64,000 bases of DNA from Antilocapra americana (GCA_007570785.1 ML664161.1:13874416-13938415); one strand, 5' to 3'. Shown: positions 23,198 to 35,317, counted from the first letter of the stretch. Notes: a model not told the origin generated them from the sequence alone. Numbers and translations: made by a program.

Positions 23198-23506
23198 AGT
23201 TCAGTCGCTCAGTCATGTCCAACACTTTGCGACTCCATGGACTGCAGCACACCAGGCTTCCCTGTCCATCACCAGCTCCCAGAACTTGCTCCAACTCATT
23301 TCCATCAAGTCGGTAATGCCATCCAACCATCTCATTCTCTGTTGTCCCCTTCTCCTCCTGCCTTCAGTCTTTCCCAGCATCAGGGTCTTTTCTAACAAGT
23401 CAGCTCTTTGCATCAGGTGGCCAAAGTATTAGAGCTTCAGCTTCAGTCCTTCTAATGAATATTCAGGACTGATTTCCTTTAGGACAGACTGGTTTGATCT
23501 CCTTGC
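23198..23506 (-). mobile_element. BovB 3' end, antisense
   Basis: Runs from AGTTCAGTCGCTCAGTCATG (the terminal repeat read backwards) to GGTTTGATCTCCTTGC. Well preserved, so the antisense open frames across it are by-products. Confidence 0.95.
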
Positions 23507-25540
23507 TTCCTGCTGTACTTGTTACTTTCTTTCCTGTGACAGTTTTTGACTGTTGTGAGGGTTAGGGGCTTGGTTTATTTGGTTTTGGGGTAGTGTAAGG
23601 TGATAAAAATAATTTCTTAATATCACCATATATCCTTTTAATTTGAACTTTTACAGATTGACAACAAAATTCATATATTACATTTGGTTGCTACTTACAG
23701 CTTATGTTTCACTATGTACGGCTTCTGTCACCCTACTCCCATCCCAAAATAATGCAGAAAAACCTGAATTAATCTTTTAAATTTAACTACTGATTTAATT
23801 TTTAAAAAAAATTCAACGGAAAGAGAGGCATAAGGATGCAATAAAGACAAACGTATTAGAAGCATAAGCCATACATAAAAATGCCTTAAAAATGACCAGG
23901 GATTTTTCAAAAAATTGGGAAATGTGCTTCAGATAACTGAAGTTAAAATACTGTCTACAAGCTGCTTCCCAAACAAAACAAAACAACACGCAGGCTATGT
24001 GAGAGGTACATTACAAAGTCACTTGAAGGTAGGCACTTAGAAGAGATAACCAGTAGCATCAAACAATTGGCTCTCAGACATCGAACAGGTCTGTGAAACT
24101 TCTTTCTTGGGGGAGACATGCCACAAATAGCTAAGACTCCAAAAATCAAGAAAAATGCATAGGTTTCAAAAGTGAACTTCAAACAAATAGTTACTCAAAA
24201 TGCTTGATGAGCTGTTTATGTGAGAAACTGTAGTGCTCCAGAGGAAACAGCAGATTTAATGATGGTTAATGAATCACTCTAGGACCATAAAGAATCCATA
24301 AATACTTCATATATGAATGAAGGACCATGTCATCCTTCGTGCTAGGTAGAGACTGAACAAAAATCTTTTTTTCCTCCAACATTCCCCATTACCTACTGAG
24401 GGGAAGGAGAAAGGGAGAAGAGAGATTGGAGATGGGGAGAGGTCATTTTCTCATCAGCAGTAAGAATACAGAAGATAGCTTAGGCAGAGGAAATCGAACA
24501 CACTGACAAGTCCATCTTTAAAATGAATCATTTCCTAGAAATATTTTCATAGATAACTTCGTATCATGCTCGCTCGTTCTGGTTCTAGTCAATTTTTAGT
24601 ACTTTTTATTTCAGACAGATGCATCTATAATTTCGCACCAAGTTCCATAAAACAATCAGTTTCTACAGCTCCCCAATTTAATATTTAAAATGAAAATTTG
24701 ATTAAGTAAAAATAATTAAGAGTTTTGATCATGCAATGTAGAAAACATTGTTGTAAGACACTAATTCTTAAAAAAATAAATAAAAATTCATAATTCATTC
24801 TATTTCCTGATCCCCCAAATACAGAGCCATACCACTTATGTTAGGAATTACTTTTTGTAAGGTAAAAATCACTCTGATTTCTAAGTAACAGTGATGAGAT
24901 CACTTAGTCTAGCTAGAATGAACATTAGAAATTTAGTCCAATGCTATCACCTAACTGCTTAACATTGCTTCTGCCAAAAGTCACACAAGACATATGCAGC
25001 AGAGAGCGAATCCCAATTCCCACAGCGCGGTGGTCTTTTGCTGTATCACACAGTGGACAGATTTTCATTCCACAGAGAAAAGATTTTAAACGATCTTGTT
25101 AAATAAATTAGAATGGTTCTCCTAATAATTATCTACTTACTAAAAACAGGTGGAATTTTAGCCATTTAACTGCCCATTAACTATAAATATTACGAGAAAT
25201 GTGATATGACTATTTCAGTAAGATGATGGACAACAACACAAAAGCCACGACTGCCACTGTAACTTGAGCTTAGTACTCTTCATTCTGATAACCAGAGCAG
25301 AGATAATGGGACTCTTGAAATCAAGGGTTCTGCCTTAAAAAATAAGTAAATAATCAAACATTATTTTATAAGTACCTTAAATTACGTATTTTTAAAAACA
25401 ATTCTTCAGTTTGGGAACATATGAATTTTGTCAAATTGTGAAGAACTTAAAAATTTTTTTAACAGGTTCTTAAAAATAAGAGAATAATAAAAAGAGCAAC
25501 TAAGACAATCTTTGACAAAAGAAAAAGGAGAAATTCTTAC
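23507..25540. other. no recognised feature; likely intron downstream of the 25.6-kb exon
   Basis: Directly follows the exon donor on the minus strand. I looked for another minus-strand exon and found only a weak decoy (a GTAAGTAGC donor at the complement of about 23687-23699, without a good acceptor or clean frame). Confidence 0.45.
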
Positions 25541-25615
25541 CATTGGCAGTGCATTGATGTGGGGATGTACAACTGAGTATCTGGTACCACCAATCACAAG
25601 TTGCTGCTGCTGCTG
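25541..25615 (-). CDS. internal coding exon of an unidentified host gene
   Basis: Read on the minus strand, a pyrimidine-rich tract (TTTACTTTCCTTTTTTCTCAG) leads into the exon, and CCAATG is followed by the donor GTAAGAATTT. With the first AG as acceptor the exon is 75 nt, 25 codons. It is open as five glutamines, then LVIGGTRYSVVHPHINALPM. A second frame is also open, so phase cannot be fixed from this exon alone. The exon begins with CAG CAG CAG CAG CAA right after CTCAG, giving five in-register AG dinucleotides. Each could act as an acceptor and would drop one glutamine. The length is a multiple of three, so skipping would keep frame in the neighbouring exons. I do not recognise the protein. 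No partner exon in this window could be confirmed, so the flanking introns are long. A pseudo-exon cannot be excluded, but the combination of acceptor, donor and a plausible frame makes a real exon likely. Confidence 0.6.
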
Positions 25616-25620
25616 CTGAG
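25597..25620 (-). promoter_or_regulatory. tandem NAG splice acceptor array
   Basis: On the minus strand CTCAG is followed by four CAG triplets and CAA, so consecutive acceptors lie 3 nt apart. NAGNAG acceptors are known to give one-residue isoforms. Five in a row, coinciding with a short polyglutamine run, is uncommon. Confidence 0.6.
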
Positions 25621-25774
25621 AAAAAAGGAAAGTAAAATATTCAGTGCATCCTAAAACACATTGTGCTGTAAAGATTTCTCATTCCAAATTTTACAGGAAG
25701 GAAATGCTATCTGTCTTTAAGGCCCCCACCAGAGAGTATCTTTCTCTCCCTAAGCAACTGTTGTCATAAACAGC

Positions 25775-25885
25775 AGCAACTTTTGAGCATGTAGTACGCA
25801 GCAGGCACTGAATCATTACAACATTTCTAAAAAGTTGACACAATGAACAAAATGAGGCTCAAAAGAGATGAATTTGCATAAAGGA
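25775..25885 (-). mobile_element. MIR remnant, antisense
   Basis: TGAGCATGTAGTACGCAGCAGGCACTGAATC, then AACAAAATGAGGCTCAAAAGAG, follows the antisense MIR order (CACTTACTATGTGCCAGGCACTG ... GAGGAAACTGAGGC). Confidence 0.5.
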
Positions 25886-27804
25886 GGCACTCATCGCCAT
25901 TCAACTCAACTCACGCAAATATTACCACTACTGGGCCCAGTATGGCAGGTTCATAATCTACCATCATGAGCCATGAGAAACAGTATAAAGTAATATGTTA
26001 CATATTCTGTTTAATAACTGAGATAAATACATGACTGGTTTTGAAGTAATTTCAATCAAAATGTACTAAACTGGAAATCTCTTCAGACTTTCTATTCTAC
26101 AAAGTTCACCCAGTCTTTGCAATTGCTGGGGCACAGCACATTCTTTGCCAAGACCATTTTCTGCAAGTACACAGTGGTTTTTCACACACCCTTGCAGAGC
26201 GGCACTTTTGGGTGGGACACTGGCCAGTGCAGCTCCCACCACGGGCAAGCAGAGTGCACTTTTCTGAATACAAGCTGATGCCACATGAAGGCATGCAGGA
26301 GATTTTCTCCATACACCAAAAAGTGTGAAGTCAGTAACACTAAAAAGATAACCTGGCAAATATACCAAACGTGCAGAAAAAATGCAATCCCTTGAAATGT
26401 GCTCCTCTCTGATTTTATCTTCAATGGACTGGAACCCTCATTTTGCTGATTACTAACTCCAAGGCCACACTAAATAACTTCAGTGCTTTTATACAACTTT
26501 CAGGTAGCTGAGCTGTAAGAAGATTTAGGAATTAATATTTATTAAACACACCACACACTTAAAAGTGAAATTATAGATGGTTGTATCAACATATGATATT
26601 TCACCAGCTTCTTGTGCTTCAAGACAGGTAAGTGAGCCCCAAGGCTTTCTGGCACCAAACACTGAGCTAGTCAGTAGATCTTTACTAACACCTATTGGGA
26701 AAATGTTCTATAGACATTGTGACTGAATCCAAACAAAAACTAGATCACTGCTAGGTTCTGTCTACCTCAGTGTCATTTATTATGAACATCAATTATTTTA
26801 CTATACAAGTTTTTGTGAATTTTTGAGCTCTAAGCTACATAGACTGGCATATATTCATGCTAGTTATTTATAAATAACTAATATATGCTACTGAACTTCA
26901 TACAATATTCTAGATCCTTAATAGTAAGGTTCATCAGTACTAACAGTGAAATCAGTACTATATGTCAAATGAGTTTCTTGAGAATCTCTAATTTTTTCAT
27001 CCACCTTCTAAAATGATTAGATCAGGGAAGGTGGAAAGCTTATTCTAGCTGTTTAAGTATCCACGCTACCATTTTCTTGTTTCCTATTCTTGCTCATGTT
27101 TCTGATATTCTGTTTCTTTGTAGGAATCTTTACATTATTAGTCTATTTTATGGGGTTTGGTTAAAACTGAATAATATAATCCACAGAGCTATATAATCAA
27201 ACACAAGGAAACTTACAGTAATAAACCCAAATACATGGCAATTTTCAGAAATGGAATCAGTGAATGGGCATGCCACTGTTGCTCTGCAGAACTCCCAATC
27301 CTTTGAACACCGTTACGGACCATATGTTATACATGACTCTCTGATGCCACAGCCAAGTGAACCCCAGTATCAAATATTAAAAACATTTAATTTTTAAAAT
27401 CTAAAATGAGCATATATGGAATAACTGAGCACTGTACTTCAACGGAGAGCTTTCACTACTAGGATGTGCACACATCCAACCCACACAAACTTACACACAT
27501 GTACCTTTGGGAAATACTAAATCAGATTATTCCTGTTGCTAGTCTTTACTTCCCCCTCCCTGGTTCACTCAATTTTTTTGTGGTGAGTCCTCTCATCACT
27601 CTGACGGAAGTCTCTAATCTCAGTTTTCTCTAAATATATTTTCTCTTCCCTTCTTCTCTTCACTCATTCATTTAGCTTTTATCAGGTGACAGCTCCTCAT
27701 GGGAAAAGCCCACAAGAGTGATTTAATATTGAAGGGGTTAAATATCTGATTCTAGGAGTTGAAGGGTAAATAAATCTATGGAAAATGGTGAATTAACAGG
27801 TTTC
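25886..27804. other. no recognised feature; likely intron upstream of the exon
   Basis: A GC-richer block at 26100-26330 has overlapping minus-strand open frames of 68 to 100 codons but no similarity I recognise and no clear splice sites. A strong plus-strand donor-like CAGGTAAGTGAG lies near 26627-26638, on the opposite strand to the exon. Confidence 0.4.
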
Positions 27805-27888
27805 TTAGTTCCTCAACCAGGGGTCCAACCTATGCCCCTTGCAGTGGAAGCCACAGAGTCCTAACCACTGGACCACCAGGGAATTCCC
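27805..27888 (-). mobile_element. CHR-type SINE head, antisense
   Basis: TTAGTTCCTCAACCAGGGGTCC through CCACTGGACCACCAGGGAATTCCC. Only the tRNA-like head remains. Confidence 0.85.
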
Positions 27889-27956
27889 AGAAACTTTTAA
27901 AAATTATATGTAGGGCTATATTTTGGTTCTGCATTAATATTTTCCTGGTCAATTCA

Positions 27957-28490
27957 TTTTCAAAGCATCAATTCTCCAGTGTTCGGTCTTCTTTATGGTC
28001 CAATTCTCACATCTGTACATGACTACACTGTTTGGCTATATGGACCTTTGTCGGCAAAGTGATGTCTCTGCTTTTTAATACACTGTCTAGGTTTGTCATA
28101 GCTTTTCTTCCGAGCAGCAAACATCTTTTCATTGATGCTTTCAAATTGTGGTGCTGGCGAAGACTCTTCAGAGTCCTTGGAGAAAAACCCAGTCAATCTT
28201 GAGGGAAATCAACCCTGAATATTCACTGGAAGGACTGATGCTTGAAGCTGAAAGCTTCAATACTTTGGCCATCTGATATGAAGAGCCAACTCACTGGAGA
28301 AGAACCCAGTGCTGGAGAAGACTGAAGGCAGGAGGAGAAAGGGATGACAGAGGATGAGATGGTTGGATGGCATCATCGACTCAACAGACATGAGTTTGAG
28401 CAAACTCCAGGAGACAGCGATGGATAGGGAAGCCTAGTGTGCTGCAGTCCATGGGGCTGCAAAGAGCTGGACACAATTGAGGAACTGAAC
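27957..28490. mobile_element. BovB with inverted 5' half (twin-priming structure)
   Basis: 27957-28130 is BovB in antisense (GGTCCAATTCTCACATCTG, then CATAGCTTTTCTTCC). From 28131 to 28490 it is BovB in sense (ATTGATGCTTTCAAATTG through GACACAATTGAGGAACTGAAC). Both halves meet the consensus at the same spot: the antisense part starts TTTTCAAAGCATCAATT and the sense part starts ATTGATGCTTTCAAATT. The inverted segment is the part that belongs just upstream. This is the expected product of twin priming during target-primed reverse transcription, with about 13 bp shared at the junction. An (AAC)n tail follows. Confidence 0.88.
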
Positions 28491-28619
28491 AACAACAACA
28501 AAGGTGATTTAAGATAATCCAATAGGATAAATACATATTAAAACCACCTGTACCAAAGCAATTCAATTGGCCCAAAAAAACCCCAAAACCATTATGTATC
28601 CTAAACATCTGCCTTTATA

Positions 28620-28990
28620 ATCTCACTTGCTCAACCTCCTCTACTCTCACTGCAGATCACCCTCCCTGCTCTCTACTCTTTGGCTGCCACGACACTGCCC
28701 ACTACTTTGTCAGAAATGCCCTTCTACTGTGGTTTTGCCCACAAACCTAGCCCATCTCTTCTTTCAAGTTCCAGCCCAAATCAGATTCCTTCCTTGATTA
28801 TTCACTCACTGCTTGAGAGAAATGTGTTGTCTCCCGTATCACAACTCTGAATTGCCTCATGCTCTCACATGCATCCCCTATCAGGCTTCGCTGGGCCAGG
28901 GACTGATCTGCTCATCTTGCTGTCCCACCACAGAACTAAGAACAGTGTCTTGAGCATACAGTTTGTGGGATACATATGATGATAAAATCA
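28620..28990 (+). mobile_element. L2 3' region
   Basis: TTTCAAGTTCCAGCCCAAATC, then GGGCCAGGGACTGATCTGC and CAGAACTAAGAACAGTGTCTTGAGCATACAG. This is a degenerate but ordered LINE-2 3' half in sense. Confidence 0.65.
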
Positions 28991-31409
28991 CACAGTATCT
29001 ATATGTACAGGAATAGGTACATACATATTTGAGAATAAAACACAGTAGAACTGAATTACAACACAAATCACAATGGTAAGGAAGAATTCAACAGTGAGTT
29101 TTGCTTTGGTTTTTAATACTTAGGAGAGCCTGGCTATACCAATAATATTAGAATCACTTCCAAGAAAGCTGGTAAGGTTGATCTTGTGCCATTAAAATAA
29201 AAAAACTATGATAAGCCACATCATAAAAACTATCAACTACTTAGTGTACTACATAAAGTAAACCCATGTGCTTCACTTCTTGTGATGAAATAAATGTTTG
29301 CAGGCTTTAATTTCATCTATAAACAAAAAGCTGTGCTTTTAAAATCTTAATTTCAGAACTTTTTACCTAAAATAAATAAAGTATTAATCTTAGAATAAGC
29401 TTTCAGTATAGAAACAGACACCGCTAATTCAGCAGACATCACTATACATAATCAGGATTCTTTTAAGATGAAAAATCCTATAAAAAAACAGCGTTTAACA
29501 TTATATTTTGACTGATCTTCAAACATACTACCCTGCAATCTCTCCAGAGGCAAGTTTCTTTGATTTATAAATCTCTTTTAAAAGCTAATGGATTATGAAC
29601 CCTCTCCCTAAAAAAAGTTAAAAAAAAATTTTTTTGTTTATAATTTATAGCAGTGACATAATCTAAACTAAAAAACAGTAACTAGTAACAAAGGCAAGAA
29701 TGAGTAGCTGGTATCTTTAAGAAATAAAAGTTACAAATGAACGTTTTAAATTTGGAGAACTACAGGGAAATTATCTTAAGAATTAAAAGAAAAATATATC
29801 AATCCTGCCATAATCAATCTTCTTAGAAAGCTTTTTGTTAAATGAACTTCTGGACAACAGAAAAGTCACAAAGTTCAAATTAAACTGCTTAGCACAAGAC
29901 TGAAAGCACAATAAATAACGGTGATTACCTCCAATGAAAACTTATAAAAAAGGAATATATTTGTAAATCAGAGAGTTTCAATTTAATCTTCTCAATTACA
30001 CTGATCCATTTCACACAAAATAACTTTGTTAGCTGCCTTCTTCAACATGGCAATCTCAAATAACACACTATACATTCATCAAAGCTCTAAAGCATTATGT
30101 CCCTCACTCTCCTCACCCTATTCTCATTTCTCAGCGAATCACACACACAGATATAAGCTGGGCAGCCAAAAGAAGAGGTTAGTGAAAAGGGGGAAGGAGC
30201 TGTGATAGAGGATTATCTTAAGAAAACTGACCCTGAGATCAGGCCCAAAGACAGATCAGTTAGGCCAAACACAACGTACCCAACACTGGCTCTGATTTCT
30301 ACTTCGTTTTGTTACTTAAGTGATTTAGGGGAAGCGAATTTTATTATGATCCCGAATTTTCTAAAAATAAATATGCAGGACTACAAACGCAAAGAAAAAT
30401 ATAAACATGCACCGGCATCTAGCCATTCAACTATTACTTCAGTTAGGTTAGTTTCACTGGCAGTATCATATATGGTTCAACTTTATATTAAATTGATATT
30501 TTTAAAAATCCCACTATTGTGCAGAAAACAAAAAAACTCAAGGGCGCCAAAATCTGCCTGTCAGGAAGTGAGCAATCCATTCAAAGACAATAAAAACAAC
30601 AAACTCATACTAAGCCATGGAACTTTTTAAATTAAAGTTTGGTTTGGGCAGTTTCGAGTGTTATTAAAAGTAAAGTTTATTTTTAGACACTAACATCCAC
30701 TCATCAAAAGCTTTCAGTCCACTAACTTTCAATGTAAAGAATCTGAATATGAGAAAAGGCTCAGAATCAAATTTAAGCTCTGATGCTAGAGAGGTGATAC
30801 AAAAATGTATGAATAAATATAGTATTACTGCCCATTACTTTTTTAAAAACTGAGTACATCAACATTATGTAACTGTAACTAATTTCTTTTCCTTAAAAAA
30901 AAAGTCACTAAATTAATGGTGCAACTGTAACTTACGATGCCTTAGAAATATGACAGATTTAACAGTTTTTTTCTTTAAAAAAAGCTGATAGCAGCTAAAT
31001 CTTTTTTTTTTTAACAATAGTTTAAGGGGAAGAAACAAGTAAAAGGTAAATGGAGACGATAAAATAGCATAAGGACCTAAGAAATAATGAGACTGAAAAA
31101 AAATTCAACTTTCCCTATTTGCCTAAGACCACACAAACAGGTGTGTGACACAGACCGAGTTAAAAGTAAAAAACTGACATAATTCCTAGATCTTATTAGA
31201 TTTCTTACTGTTCCCAAGGGGTGAATATTTGATTCAAGATGCCAAAGAATCTGAATAGGTAATTAGGCTAGACAGCACAAAAATCATTCTGCTGAACAAT
31301 CCATTCCCAGCAGAAATCAAACAGCTCTGCCAGGGATGCTGGGTCTTGGATTAACTCTGTCCACAGAAATACCTTTACAGATTCTAACTTGTGACACAGA
31401 GGGTCTTTC
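28991..31409. other. no recognised feature; includes a 142-codon open frame
   Basis: AT-rich. The open frame 30202-30630 (plus) begins in GAGGATTATCTTAAG and reads as low-similarity sequence with no motif. I see no splice sites, Kozak context or domain, and treat it as chance. Confidence 0.4.
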
Positions 31410-31502
31410 ACTTGGATTTAATTGGTCTAGGATAGAATCTGCACATCTGTTGAATTTAAAAGCTCCTACAGGTGGTTCCAGTGGGCACTGAGGACCACTG
31501 GA
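31410..31502. mobile_element. MER5A-like hAT element, partial
   Basis: TTGGTCTAGGATAGAATCTGCAC, AAAAGCTCCTACAGGTGG and a GAGGACCACTGG end fit the right half of a MER5A-type Charlie-group MITE (GGTCTGGGGTGGGG..., CAAGCTCCCAGGTGATG, GAGAACCACTG). Confidence 0.7.
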
Positions 31503-32094
31503 CTATGTGGCAGGATGGGGAACTTTACTAGCCAAATTATTCACCTATGCAGGGAGGGGGAGGGCGAAGGCCCAGAGGGATCATGTCTTTCAATAATATT
31601 AGCACTGCAAAGTGAGTCCTTCTCTCATTCTAAGAAGAGGGGGAAACATACCATGTTGAGTAAAGGTTTTATTAATTTGATTTTAAGATTAACAAAAGAA
31701 ACAAAAGATGAATGATAAACTCTATTCTTCTCCCCAAAATGAATTAGAAAAGCAAGGACAATAATAACGAGGATATCTCAGAGAGAAAAAAGACACAGAC
31801 CACAAAACAGGAATTACTGTTTTAAACAGGTACATTCATACCTTTTAAACAAAATCTGGATTATCACTTGACATGGAAATTGCTACAGTAGAATACGATA
31901 TGGTGTTGTAAGTGTGTCCTGCCCAATTCCTTCCAACTCAGCCTTCAAGTATGCTATCAGGACCACCAATAACCTCTGTGGCATCTTTGCACAAATTAGA
32001 CTGCAGCAGGACAAATTAGAAAAAGAGAGAAGCCATATTACAGTACCGAGGAGAGCCTAAACGATGGAAACACACAGCTCTGAAACTACAGCCC
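31503..32094. other. no recognised feature
   Basis: Nothing identified. A 66-codon open frame at 31515-31715 looks like chance. Confidence 0.45.
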
Positions 32095-32225
32095 GACGAC
32101 CCAAGACAAAATCTCTCAGTGCCTCAGTTTCCTCATCACCTGTAATATAAACTGTAATGAGAGCTGAGTACCTTAATATTTACAAACTGCGGAAGTGTGC
32201 CTGGCACAGAATTCAAATCATTTAA
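32095..32225 (+). mobile_element. MIR SINE
   Basis: The core AGTGCCTCAGTTTCCTCATC at about 32118 is intact, with a diverged 3' part ending GTGTGCCTGGCACAGAATTC. Confidence 0.75.
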
Positions 32226-32997
32226 AAGAATACATTTAAGTATAAAGGAGGCCTTTCCTCTGAGAAGAAGACAGTCCCGATACCAGGGAAACGGCTTGGC
32301 TGAGTGTGGCCTGAATGTCAGCACCCACTTGTCCCCTTGGCTGTGAACGTCTGTGCAGGACACCAACTGTCCATTCATATTCTGCTGTGCTGTGTGCTAT
32401 ATGGCTGTAGAGTCCAGCTTTGTCTTCTGAGAGCTGATACAGAGCTTTATATAATATGCACACACAAGAGAGAGTAATCGTGGACAGAAGTTCACATGAA
32501 CATGACATTTATCTGGACCGATGTGACCACACACAGTGACAATGAACACACAGTGAAGCAGAGCCTTTAACTTTCAGTTTGTAACAGAAAGGAAAATGCT
32601 TAACTTTTTAAAGAATTAAGGACATGCCAGCAGATAATTACTAAAATGAAAATCGTCATTCTGAAGTACTCTGGACACAAAAAGAAAAAATATTTACATT
32701 TAATTAGATGTTAGGTTCAGAAATTTAAAATATTACATTTCTGTCACAAAGATTCAGAAGAGTCACTATTGTGTCTTAAGAATATTTCTTCACTCTGTCT
32801 TAAGAACTCACTGCTTTGACTTCATATTTTTAAAATCTAGACAGGACCAACAAATGTTTTGTCTTCAGTAAGCTAAAACAAATTGCTCATCCAACAACCA
32901 TGTTCCTATCAGAATGGCAGTCATAAATACACCTCTTTAAGAATTCAAGGTTGTCCTGTCTTTTTAACAATTCATTCTGAGTATATTGTAAATTGGT
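32226..32997. other. no recognised feature
   Basis: Minus-strand open frames at 32136-32378 and 32236-32508 overlap in different frames without coding motifs. Confidence 0.45.
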
Positions 32998-33037
32998 GGT
33001 GCTTTAGTCAGTTGCTAAGTCATGTCCAACTCTTGAA
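32998..33037 (-). mobile_element. Bov-tA 3' tip only
   Basis: Forty bases (GTGCTTTAGTCAGTTGCTAAG, then TCATGTCCAACTCTTG) match only the 3' end of the SINE body. An extreme 5' truncation. Confidence 0.8.
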
Positions 33038-33399
33038 TATTATAAATTACATAGTCATAACTCCAATAAATGCCTAATTCTCATCTGATGTTGGTTTGCC
33101 CTACTGCTTTCAACTTCACCAAACTTAAAACATTTAAACCAGCAAATACACTGTGTTATCTGCCTATTCCACTCTGGACACACAGACATAGGAAGAGGGA
33201 CACAAAGACATACTCTTCCACACTCACTCACTCTCAAAGGAAGGATCATGAAAAAAAAAAGAAGACCACGTTTCTTATGTAATTCAAAATATTTAGTTCA
33301 GTACAAGACATTACTCCTCTCCCTACCCACCAGCCAAATTACAATACAGCACCAGTTGAGACTATGTGAATACAATGCATCCATCTGACTTTTCAGTTG

Positions 33400-33640
33400 T
33401 TGTCATGCAATGGTATAGAGGCTGACACTATGGCCAGAAAGTAAATATTTTTGGTTTTGCAGGCCACATAGTCTCTATCACAACCACTCAACTCTGCTAT
33501 TACAGTGCAAAGCTGCCACAGACAATACAGAAATGAATGACTTTATTTCTGTTTACACTAAAACTTTATTCAGAATATGCAACAACAACAAAAAAGGCTA
33601 CAGGCAACACTTGTGGGCCCTGAAGTGATGCCCAAGACGA
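33400..33640. mobile_element. hAT-type non-autonomous element
   Basis: GCCAGAAAGTAAATATTTTTGG, TTTTGCAGGCCACATAG, CAACCACTCAACTCTGC, AAACTTTATTCAGAATATGC and GTGGGCCCTGAAGTGATG follow a common mammalian hAT MITE (the family whose ends read CAGGGGTCGGCAAAC). The exact family name is not asserted. Confidence 0.75.
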
Positions 33641-34159
33641 GCCAAATCTCTACCAATTGAGGACAGAGAATAACACTTGTAGGTTAAACAAAAATTTTAA
33701 AACAGTTTGTAATCAAAAAAGTAACAGACCAAGCAAAAATAAATTATTCAAGTATTCTCCACTAAAATTAGGTAACCATTCTACAGGAAGGAAATTTTCT
33801 AAGGCATTCAAACCTATCTTATATGGAACTATACATAGTAATGAAGTTCAATTAGAAAGGAAGAGTACTAAAGCTCCAGTATTTCTTTGACATCTTCAGA
33901 CCTAAAAGGCAGTGGAGGCAGAATGGAAAGAACACAAGATTTCTACTCTTGCTCCTTAAAAACACAAGTCTTTCACATCATACCCAAACAATTACACCAA
34001 GTATGAACACAAAGCTTGGGTTAGTATAAGTAAAAAAAAATAACACTGTGATTTAAAAACATTAAAGATGTTAATGTTTTCATACAGAAATAATACTAGT
34101 AAGTATCAGCTACTTGTAACTTTTTATAGAATTCAAAAGAATAGTTAGTATTTAAAGTT
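33641..34159. other. no recognised feature
   Basis: AT-rich. Nothing identified. Confidence 0.45.
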
Positions 34160-34272
34160 AAGAACAGTCTAGAGGGGCGATCCAAGATGGCAGAAGAATA
34201 GGACAGGGAGACCACTTTCTTCCGCACAGATTCATCAAAAGATCATTTGAATGCTGAGCAAGAACAGTCTAG
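34160..34272 (+). mobile_element. 87-bp L1 5'-end-only insertion with 13-bp target duplication
   Basis: 34173-34259 reads GGGGCGATCCAAGATGGCAG, then ATAGGACAGGGAGACCAC and ATTCATCAAAAGATCATTTG. This is the first segment of the 5' UTR of ruminant L1. Perfect copies of AAGAACAGTCTAG lie at 34160-34172 and 34260-34272. No other L1 sequence and no A-tail is present. L1 insertions normally lose the 5' end, so a piece holding only the 5' end, between intact duplications, is unexpected. Confidence 0.85.
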
Positions 34273-35317
34273 TATTGAAAGATTAAAAACTTAGGTTCTT
34301 AGTTAAAAAAATAAAAAGACTGTTGATGACTTTTATGACTTACCATGAGATTATTAAAATAGCAATGGGAAGTATTAAAAAAAAAAAAGTCAAACAAGAA
34401 GGAACAATGAAGGCACAGAAATAGCAAAGTGGTCCTGGAAATGAACTCTCTTGGCCAGAACCAATGGAGCAAGAAAACATCTTGACCGTAAGTTTTGTCA
34501 ATACTAGCTAATGTTCACCAAGTAGTGGGTGAGGAGAAATGAGAGCTATTTTGCATATTTTTAATTAAGAGAAAATGATATTGCATTTTAGTTTTCTGAC
34601 ATGGTTAGTGACAACTGGACACCAGAAATCACTTCTATAATGTGAATTAAACAGTTACTGCAAAGAATGTTTTCACATTTTCTAACAATCTTAAATCATA
34701 ATTCACATATAAATCTGGGGGAAAAAAGTAAGCTGTGCAATCATCTTTTGAAAAACAAGTTCACAGAGTTATCCACAAACAAAATAATATTTAAAACAAA
34801 TGTCAATTTTCTTATCTTCTCCCATTTCTCTAAAACTAAAAGCTCTATTAACAGCAAAGGATCTGAATGCAATAAATGGACTCACTCCATCAGTGAAACA
34901 TTAATCACCCAAGAAAATGCAAATTAAGATGAAAGCCTGATGCTCTTTCAAGACCAGGATGCAGGACAGTTTATAGTCCATGTTCATCCCTGAACCCAAG
35001 TTAAACGGCAGTTTGCTTTCTGGGCTTTTTATTTGTTTGTTTGCTTTTAACTGTTTGTTAAGATGAGATGTATCTTGCAATAGACAACAGAACTGTGGAA
35101 AAAAATGAAGCGGGGGGAGAAAGAAGGGGAAGAAAAATTTTATTAATCTCTCTACTACATATTGTTTATGTTAAAAGTTAGACTTTGACCAACAGTGGGA
35201 CAAAACTCACTAACATACATCAGTTAAAAATCCCTGCCTTCACAAAGTTCAAATTCCAGCAGAATTTAAAATCAAGTATTACGTAAGAGGTGATAAATGC
35301 TACAGAAAATGAAAAAG
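34273..35317. other. no recognised feature
   Basis: AT-rich with an A-run at about 34377-34388. No repeat or exon identified. Confidence 0.45.

Noticed and set aside
26600..26640. strong plus-strand donor-like CAGGTAAGTGAG
   Set aside because: No matching acceptor or open exon upstream on that strand; likely a decoy.
30202..30630. 142-codon plus-strand frame outside obvious repeats
   Set aside because: No recognisable domain, no splice sites or start context, in an AT-rich area where chance frames of this size can occur.
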